This document shows, piece after piece, positions 7,016 to 10,750 of a stretch of 10,750 nt of DNA. This stretch comes from Gammaproteobacteria bacterium (GTDB lineage: Bacteria; Pseudomonadota; Gammaproteobacteria; Steroidobacterales; Steroidobacteraceae). The stretch spans positions 1 to 10,750 of the forward strand of contig JASHUC010000288.1 in assembly GCA_030040235.1 (NCBI GenBank). Reading direction: 5' to 3'. Numbering within the stretch: the first letter of the stretch is position 1; each line of letters opens with the position of its first letter. Both the position numbers and the translations under genes were made by a program. The notes below the pieces were generated by a model. It did no database searches, was not told where the DNA came from, and saw only the letters and a program-made list of their open reading frames with translations.

Positions 7016-7849
7016 ATGCTTAGATCATTCCGGCCGTCCCGCGCCGCAGTGCTGCTCGCAGCCTTTTTTTGCGGTCTTCCGGCAATCGCGGCCGCGCAGA
7101 CGGTTCTGATCACGGGCGCAAACTCCGGCATAGGACTCGAGTTCGCGAAGCAGTACGCGGCGCGAGGCTGGACGGTGATCGCGACCCATCGCCGCTCGAG
7201 TCCGCCGAAGTCGCTCACGGACCTTGCAGCCCGGTACCCGCATGTCCGGATCGAGAAGCTCGACGTGACGAATGTGGGCGAAGCCGATCGGCTCGCGAAG
7301 AAGCTCGCGCACGTTCCGATCGACGTACTGATCGACAATGCCGGCGTCTACAACGATCGCAGCAAGTGCCGTCCCGACGACGAAGACTGTCCGGGCGACT
7401 GGTCGGTCGAGTCCTTCGGCAAGCTCGATTATCCGCTGCTCGATACCATCATGGCGGTCAACATCAAGGGCCCGCTCATCGTCTCCGAAGCCTTCTACGC
7501 GAACGTCAAGGCCGGCCGGCAGAAGAAGATCATCGCCATCAGCTCGAGCAACGGCACGTTGACGGGTGAGCCTCACCCGCGACCGGGCGCGATCTTCTAT
7601 CGCATGAGCAAGGCAGCGCTCAATCGGGAGATGCAGATCGTCGCCGCCTCGACCCGCCGCGATGGCGTTATCGTGGTGATGTTGAACCCGGGGCCGACGC
7701 TCACCGAGCACCAGGAATACCTGAGGGGCTTCAAGGGCATGCTCGAGACGTCCTTCACCGTGCGCCACATGATCGAGACCATCGATAAGGTCACGATTCA
7801 CGACACCGGACGATTCCTGCGATACGACGGAGCGAGGGAGCCCTGGTAG
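7016..7849 (+). CDS. Short-chain dehydrogenase/reductase with an N-terminal signal peptide
   Basis: NAD(P)-dependent oxidoreductase of the classical SDR fold, 277 residues. Cofactor motif TGANSGIG (33-40), D83-V84, NAG (108-110), N149, serines 176-178, and catalytic Y195 and K199 in YRMSK are all present, so the enzyme looks complete. Residues 1-28 look like a Sec signal: basic start (R3, R6, R9), hydrophobic AAVLLAAFFCG core, then AIAAAQ as a possible cleavage site directly before the first Rossmann strand. No ATG or GTG lies between the signal and the fold, so the signal is not an upstream start-site error; GTG at codon 12 is the only alternative and would leave a hydrophobic tail. The only two cysteines outside the signal, C118 and C125, sit in one acidic loop. 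No strong Shine-Dalgarno is visible. It heads a likely operon with the MaoC gene 26 bp downstream. Substrate unknown. Confidence 0.88.
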   Translation: MLRSFRPSRAAVLLAAFFCGLPAIAAAQTVLITGANSGIGLEFAKQYAARGWTVIATHRRSSPPKSLTDLAARYPHVRIEKLDVTNVGEADRLAKKLAHVPIDVLIDNAGVYNDRSKCRPDDEDCPGDWSVESFGKLDYPLLDTIMAVNIKGPLIVSEAFYANVKAGRQKKIIAISSSNGTLTGEPHPRPGAIFYRMSKAALNREMQIVAASTRRDGVIVVMLNPGPTLTEHQEYLRGFKGMLETSFTVRHMIETIDKVTIHDTGRFLRYDGAREPW

Positions 7850-7860
7850 GCGCCCAGCCA

Positions 7861-7870
7861 GGAAGGAGGT
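7861..7870 (+). promoter_or_regulatory. Strong ribosome binding site fixing the GTG start of the MaoC gene
   Basis: GGAAGGAGGT is a near-perfect anti-Shine-Dalgarno match ending 5 nt before GTG 7876. It is the strongest ribosome binding site in the window and supports the GTG start. Confidence 0.8.
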
Positions 7871-7875
7871 CACCC

Positions 7876-8349
7876 GTGACGAGCCGCGATGCCGACGGCG
7901 AGCAGCGCCTCTACTTCGAGGACCTGCGCGCCGGACAACGTTTCGCAGCGACGAGCAGCTATACCGTGACTGAGGCGCAGGTCAAAGCTTTCGCCGCGGA
8001 ATTCGATCCGCAGCCCTTTCACCTCGATGCCCAGGCCGGCCGCACGACGGTGTTCGGCGGGCTCGTCGCGAGCGGCTGGCACACCGCCGCGATCACCATG
8101 CGGCTCATCGTCGAGGGTGGCCCGCGGCTTGCGGGCGGAACGCTGGGACTCGGCGCCGACTTGAGCTGGCTCAAACCCGTGCGGCCCGGCGACACCCTCA
8201 CCGTGCAGGGAGAGGTGCTCGAGACGACCCCATCACGCTCGCGCCCCGATCGCGGGCGCGTCACCATGCGTACGGAGACACGCAATCAACTCGGCGAAGT
8301 GGTCCAGGTTTGCATCTCACGGGTGATGGTGCCGTGCCGGCCGGCCTGA
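7876..8349 (+). CDS. MaoC-family hot-dog fold dehydratase/hydratase
   Basis: Small cytosolic hot-dog fold protein of 157 residues, the normal length for single-domain MaoC hydratases, which reversibly hydrate 2-enoyl-CoA-type substrates. The signature FDPQPFHLD (43-51) carries the catalytic Asp/His pair (D44, H49). It is followed by FGGLVASGWHTAAI (60-73), the usual substrate-tunnel helix. Late strands LSWLKPVRPGDTLTV (96-110) and a final strand ending in RVMVPCRP complete the fold. The gene lies 26 bp after the SDR stop and 29 bp before the DoxX-like start, on the same strand, so co-transcription is likely. SDR plus MaoC would fit acyl-CoA reduction and hydration, except that the SDR seems exported; the pairing may therefore not be one pathway. 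Confidence 0.91.
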   Translation: MTSRDADGEQRLYFEDLRAGQRFAATSSYTVTEAQVKAFAAEFDPQPFHLDAQAGRTTVFGGLVASGWHTAAITMRLIVEGGPRLAGGTLGLGADLSWLKPVRPGDTLTVQGEVLETTPSRSRPDRGRVTMRTETRNQLGEVVQVCISRVMVPCRPA

Positions 8350-8378
8350 GTCCTGTTGCGGGTCCGCAGGATAAGAAG

Positions 8379-9185
8379 ATGGTGGCGCGCGTCGTTCCAC
8401 TGGCTCGCAGCTTGTTCGCGCTCGCATCAGCGAGCCTTGCGGTCTTCTGCCTCGCGTACGGCGATTTCACGCCGGAAGGTCAGCCCTTACCTGCTTGGAT
8501 CCCCGCGCCGCACGCTTGGGTCTACGGAATTGCACTCATCGTCCTCGCGGCGAGCGCCGGTCTTTGCTTCGCGCGCACCGCCGCGCCGAGCGTGCTCGTG
8601 ATCGGTGCGTATGAGGCGATCTGGGTTGCGGTTGCCGTACCGCAGATGGTTAGCCAACCGCTCGGGGTTGATGCGTGGTATCCCTTGTGCGAAGGCCTGA
8701 CGCCGCTGGCCGGTGCATGCGTCCTTTGGAGCCTGTCGCGATCGCCATCGCGAGGATCGCTGATGTGGAGCGGGGGCGCCGTGCGCCTGGCGCGCGCTCT
8801 GTTTGGCCTCACGTGCGTATTCTATGGATGGTCCCACTTCGTCTACGCCGCTTACACGGCCAGCCTGGTACCGGCCTGGCTGCCGGGGCGATTGGCGTTC
8901 GCCTACCTCACGGGAGTGGGTCACATCGCGGCGGGCGTTGCGATCATCATCGGGATCCTCCCGGGTCTGGCGGCATCCCTGGAGGCGATCATGATGAGCT
9001 TGTTTGGTCTCCTGGTCTGGGCGCCGACCTTCTTCGAGCGGCCCCCGCCTGCATGGGCGACACCCCCCAAGAACCGGTGGTCGGAGCTCGTGGTAACCCT
9101 GGCATTGGCGGCCTCCGCGTGGGTTATCGCGACCTCCTACGATAAATTTGTGGGGCAGTCGGCAAACGCGCGCGGCCTCCGCTAG
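8379..9185 (+). CDS. Polytopic membrane protein with two tandem DoxX-like repeats
   Basis: Inner-membrane protein of 268 residues with about eight hydrophobic helices. Its halves look duplicated: LARSLFALA (8-16) matches LARALFGLT (137-145), LPAWIP (37-42) matches VPAWLP (164-169), YGIALIVLAASAG (49-61) matches YLTGVGHIAAGVA (176-188), and W100 matches W234 at the start of the last helix of each half. Each half has the four-helix layout and PAW-P loop seen in DoxX-like proteins, whose roles are poorly defined (quinone-linked or redox stress functions in some). ATG 8379 is chosen over the extended ATG 8310 because it follows the MaoC stop and has GCAGGA upstream; the longer form would overlap MaoC and add a non-hydrophobic tail. 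The specific function is unknown. Confidence 0.78.
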   Translation: MVARVVPLARSLFALASASLAVFCLAYGDFTPEGQPLPAWIPAPHAWVYGIALIVLAASAGLCFARTAAPSVLVIGAYEAIWVAVAVPQMVSQPLGVDAWYPLCEGLTPLAGACVLWSLSRSPSRGSLMWSGGAVRLARALFGLTCVFYGWSHFVYAAYTASLVPAWLPGRLAFAYLTGVGHIAAGVAIIIGILPGLAASLEAIMMSLFGLLVWAPTFFERPPPAWATPPKNRWSELVVTLALAASAWVIATSYDKFVGQSANARGLR

Positions 9186-9226
9186 CAGAATGCGTCGACC
9201 GGAGTGTCTCCGGGCAGGGAGGGCGC

Positions 9227-9727
9227 ATGCGCATCGTGAGGAAAGTGCTCGTCGTTCTCGGCACCTTGTTTGCGATCATCGTCGCGTTCTTCATTTTTCT
9301 CGGCATCTCGGGCGAGCGCTTCAAGAACGCCGAGACCCCTTTCGTCACCCAGTTCGTGACGGATCTGTCCCGTCACTGGGACTTGGCCGACGTCTCCGAC
9401 CGGAGCGCCCGCAGCCTCATCGAGCAGGCAAGTTCGGCCCGCGGACGACAAGTGCTCCAGAGTTTCAAGCCGCTCGGCTCGTTGCGCTCCGCTCATGACT
9501 TCGCATTGCACAACTATTATGTCGGAACCGGTGGCGTGTCTGCCGTCGTCTCGATGAAGGCGGATTTCGAGTACGGTGACGCCGTGGTCGACGTGACGCT
9601 GCAAAGGCACGACGGTGCCGTTCGCGTGACCGGGATCTTCCTGCGCGAAGTGAAGATCGAGGAGCGCGCCCGCGCCAAGGCGATCGCGGCGCCCCTCCGA
9701 CCAGGGCAGCATTCGCTCCGCGCATGA
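9227..9727 (+). CDS. Single-anchor membrane protein of unknown function
   Basis: Protein of 166 residues without a recognised family. A basic start (R2, R5, K6) precedes one long hydrophobic helix (7-27), so it is an inner-membrane anchored or signal-anchor protein with the rest probably periplasmic. Residues 35-80 look helical and charged. Residues 90-145 look like alternating beta strands (HNYYVGTGG, VSAVVSMKADFEYGDAVV, VDVTLQR, VRVTGIFL), reminiscent of small NTF2- or Coa1-like beta domains; that comparison is weak. There are no cysteines. GGGAGG at 9217-9222 precedes ATG 9227 at good spacing. It follows the DoxX-like gene by 41 bp on the same strand and may share its transcript. Confidence 0.75.
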   Translation: MRIVRKVLVVLGTLFAIIVAFFIFLGISGERFKNAETPFVTQFVTDLSRHWDLADVSDRSARSLIEQASSARGRQVLQSFKPLGSLRSAHDFALHNYYVGTGGVSAVVSMKADFEYGDAVVDVTLQRHDGAVRVTGIFLREVKIEERARAKAIAAPLRPGQHSLRA

Positions 9728-9788
9728 TCCCTCTTGGCGGGCGCTGGTCTGCTACCGTCGGCTCGCGGGCTCGTTTAGGATACGAGGC

Positions 9789-9974
9789 ATGTGGTACCAC
9801 GGCGGGCTTTGGGGCCTTCTCGTTCTGATCGCCGACGTCTGGGCGATCGTCAATATCTTTCAGAGCCGTGCCGACACGGCGGCGAAGGTCTTGTGGACCG
9901 TGCTCGTGATCGTGCTGCCGGTGCTCGGCTTCATCATCTGGCTCATCGCGGGCCCGAAGACTCGAACGCTCTGA
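9789..9974 (+). CDS. PLDc_N-type two-helix membrane protein
   Basis: Small protein of 61 residues that is almost entirely a PLDc_N domain (phospholipase D/cardiolipin synthase N-terminal, negative-regulator-like). It has two transmembrane helices (about 6-24 and 34-54) joined by the polar loop QSRADTAAK. The signatures DVWAIVNIFQS (16-26) and VLPVLGFIIWLIAGPKTR (42-59) are typical; free-standing proteins of this kind are common in bacteria and lack the catalytic HKD domains. AGGATACGAGGC lies directly upstream of ATG 9789. It ends 11 bp before the stop of the convergent 77-residue gene. Its role is probably membrane-associated but unknown. Confidence 0.85.
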   Translation: MWYHGGLWGLLVLIADVWAIVNIFQSRADTAAKVLWTVLVIVLPVLGFIIWLIAGPKTRTL

Positions 9975-9985
9975 GAGCGCCCCCG

Positions 9986-10219
9986 TCAGGAAACTTCGCA
10001 GCTCGCCTTCGCCGCCGCATCGATCATGCGGCGCATGCTGGGGGTGATGCCGAAGATTGCGGCGCGGCGCGGCCGGCTGAGTGCGAGCCAGTCCTCGGCA
10101 CTGCGGATGTTTTCGCCTGCGAGCCGCTCGAGGACCATCACGGGCAGCTCGTCCCACGAGGGTGAACTCTCATCCTCGGCGCGCGCTCGGGTAGCTGTAG
10201 CTGGGCTGCGTGGGCTCAT
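9986..10219 (-). CDS. Small hypothetical protein, possible helix-hairpin-helix-like
   Basis: Protein of 77 residues, not recognised. A polar, probably disordered head (1-22) is followed by a compact helical region (23-72): ELPVMVLERLAGENIRSAED, then WLALSRPRRAAIFGITPSM and a final helix MIDAAAKA. The run of leucine-rich helix, turn, W44 and a basic turn before IFGIT vaguely resembles helix-hairpin-helix folds, but this is only a guess. ATG 10219 overlaps the stop of the preceding minigene as ATGA, and no separate Shine-Dalgarno is visible, so translation is probably coupled. It is the last gene of the run from the DadA-like oxidoreductase and converges with the PLDc_N gene. Confidence 0.65.
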   Translation of the reverse strand: MSPRSPATATRARAEDESSPSWDELPVMVLERLAGENIRSAEDWLALSRPRRAAIFGITPSMRRMIDAAAKASCEVS

Positions 10220-10392
10220 GACGGCAACTCAAACACAGTGTCCCGAGCAAGCACCGTGCGCGCGGTGCTCGTTTCACGGCAGCTGAAGCGAAGCCGATCA
10301 CACTCCTCGGGCTCAAAGGCACGGCTTTCACATAACGCCACCCTCAGCGCGCGGGGAACGCCTCGAGCTGCGCTGCCGGGTTCCTCGATCAC
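10216..10392 (-). CDS. 58-residue minigene coupled to the DadA-like gene
   Basis: A GTG at 10392-10390 overlaps the oxidoreductase stop as GTGA. The frame runs 58 codons to a TGA (10218-10216) that overlaps the next ATG as ATGA. The product begins MIEEPGSAARGVPRAL and ends ARTVLARDTVFELPS. It has no hydrophobic helix, is rich in Arg and Glu, and has three cysteines (in VALCES, PEECDR and FSCRE). The family is not recognised. Exact coupling overlaps at both ends and filling of an otherwise empty 169-bp gap are the main reasons to call it real. No clear ribosome binding site precedes the GTG, as expected for reinitiation. It could still be a chance open frame. Confidence 0.5.
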   Translation of the reverse strand: MIEEPGSAARGVPRALRVALCESRAFEPEECDRLRFSCRETSTARTVLARDTVFELPS

Positions 10393-10750
10393 TGAAACCG
10401 TCGTAGGTCCAACGCCGACACCTCCTGGCGAGCTCGCCGGCCCGCGACGAGCGCGACGAGCAGCTCCGCAGTGCCCGCAGCAAGGGTGAGGCCGATGTGT
10501 TGATGGCCGATCGCGTAGAACACGGGCGCGCCCTCCAGTCGGCCGATGCCCGGGAGGTAATCGGGTAACACCGGCCGCGGCCCCGCCCAGGCCGGAGTGA
10601 TGCGATCGCACCAGTAGCCGAGCCGCTCGAGGCGTGCGCGCAGACGCGCGGGCTTGCGCGGATCCGGAGGTCCATCGAGACCCGCGAAATCCATGAAGCT
10701 CGTGGCGCGCAAGCGCCCCCGCATGGGGGTCACGACGACGTGGTCGTCCG
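10389..10750 (-). CDS. FAD-dependent D-amino acid dehydrogenase-like oxidoreductase (DAO family), C-terminal part
   Basis: About 120 C-terminal residues of a DAO/DadA-type flavoprotein; the family is usually near 410 residues, so the N-terminal FAD-binding part lies beyond the right edge. The frame is open to the edge, reading DDHVVVTPMRGRLRATSF, so the GTG at 10733 is an internal valine, not the start. Family signatures are clear: TPMRGRLRATSFMDFAG (substrate-domain strand), GPRPVLPDYLPGIGR, and FYAIGHQHIGLTLAAGTAEL, the last binding FAD near the C-terminus. The sequence ends ALDLRRFQ, as in full-length members. Such enzymes oxidise D-amino acids or imino acids such as hydroxyproline, passing electrons to the respiratory chain; the substrate is not determinable here. 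Its stop overlaps the GTG of the minigene. Confidence 0.88.
   Translation of the reverse strand, partial: DDHVVVTPMRGRLRATSFMDFAGLDGPPDPRKPARLRARLERLGYWCDRITPAWAGPRPVLPDYLPGIGRLEGAPVFYAIGHQHIGLTLAAGTAELLVALVAGRRARQEVSALDLRRFQ

Noticed and set aside
9182..9712. 176-codon minus-strand frame opposite the anchored unknown protein
   Set aside because: Polar low-complexity product. The plus-strand frame has a Shine-Dalgarno, a membrane anchor and alternating strand pattern, so the minus frame is its shadow.
9728..9788. Possible promoter before the PLDc_N gene (TTGGCG and TAGGAT elements)
   Set aside because: Spacing between the two elements is far too long and no other -10 fits, so the call would be guesswork.
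10328..10675. Alternative 115-codon minus-strand frame over the oxidoreductase
   Set aside because: Arg/Ser-rich product without motifs. The overlapping frame carries unmistakable DAO-family signatures continuing to the window edge.

Overview
This is a GC-rich, densely coding bacterial window with Shine-Dalgarno starts, very short intergenic gaps and a mix of ATG and GTG starts. Gene content (DHA2 efflux pump, beta-class-like GST, MaoC hydratase, DoxX-like membrane protein, DadA-like flavoenzyme) suggests a free-living proteobacterium, perhaps a gammaproteobacterium. That placement is inference only; no rRNA or marker gene is present. No tRNA, rRNA, CRISPR array, insertion sequence or long repeat was seen, and no gene-free stretch exceeds 300 bases.

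Layout. Positions 3-56 hold the possible last codons of an upstream gene. An MFS efflux pump (81-1523, +) then converges on a TIR-domain membrane protein (1531-2784, -) with only 7 bp between the stops. The TIR gene is divergent from a 1135-residue nuclease/exonuclease/helicase protein (2874-6281, +). Their 89-bp shared gap holds a perfect TATAAT on the minus strand, a weaker plus-strand promoter and a 9-bp-arm inverted repeat. A short beta-class-like glutathione S-transferase (6320-6895, -) is divergent from a probable plus-strand run: signal-peptide-bearing SDR (7016-7849), MaoC hydratase (7876-8349), tandem-duplicated DoxX-like membrane protein (8379-9185), single-anchor unknown protein (9227-9727) and PLDc_N two-helix membrane protein (9789-9974). 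This run converges with a minus-strand run entering from the right edge: the C-terminus of a DadA-like FAD oxidoreductase (10389-10750), a 58-codon minigene (10216-10392) and a 77-residue protein (9986-10219). These three are stitched together by GTGA and ATGA overlaps.

Most notable points. (1) The TIR protein has a TIR - membrane helix - TolB/FlgO-like architecture and sits head-to-head with a multidomain DNA-processing enzyme, a possible stress- or phage-defence pair (inference). (2) The large enzyme carries a RecB-type nuclease with the one-plus-three cysteine layout of Fe-S nucleases (AddB, Dna2), a DEDDy-like exonuclease and an SF1 Upf1-like helicase in one chain. (3) The SDR appears exported, and its only two mature cysteines lie in one acidic loop. 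(4) A minigene below usual ORF cut-offs is revealed by exact stop/start overlaps on both sides.
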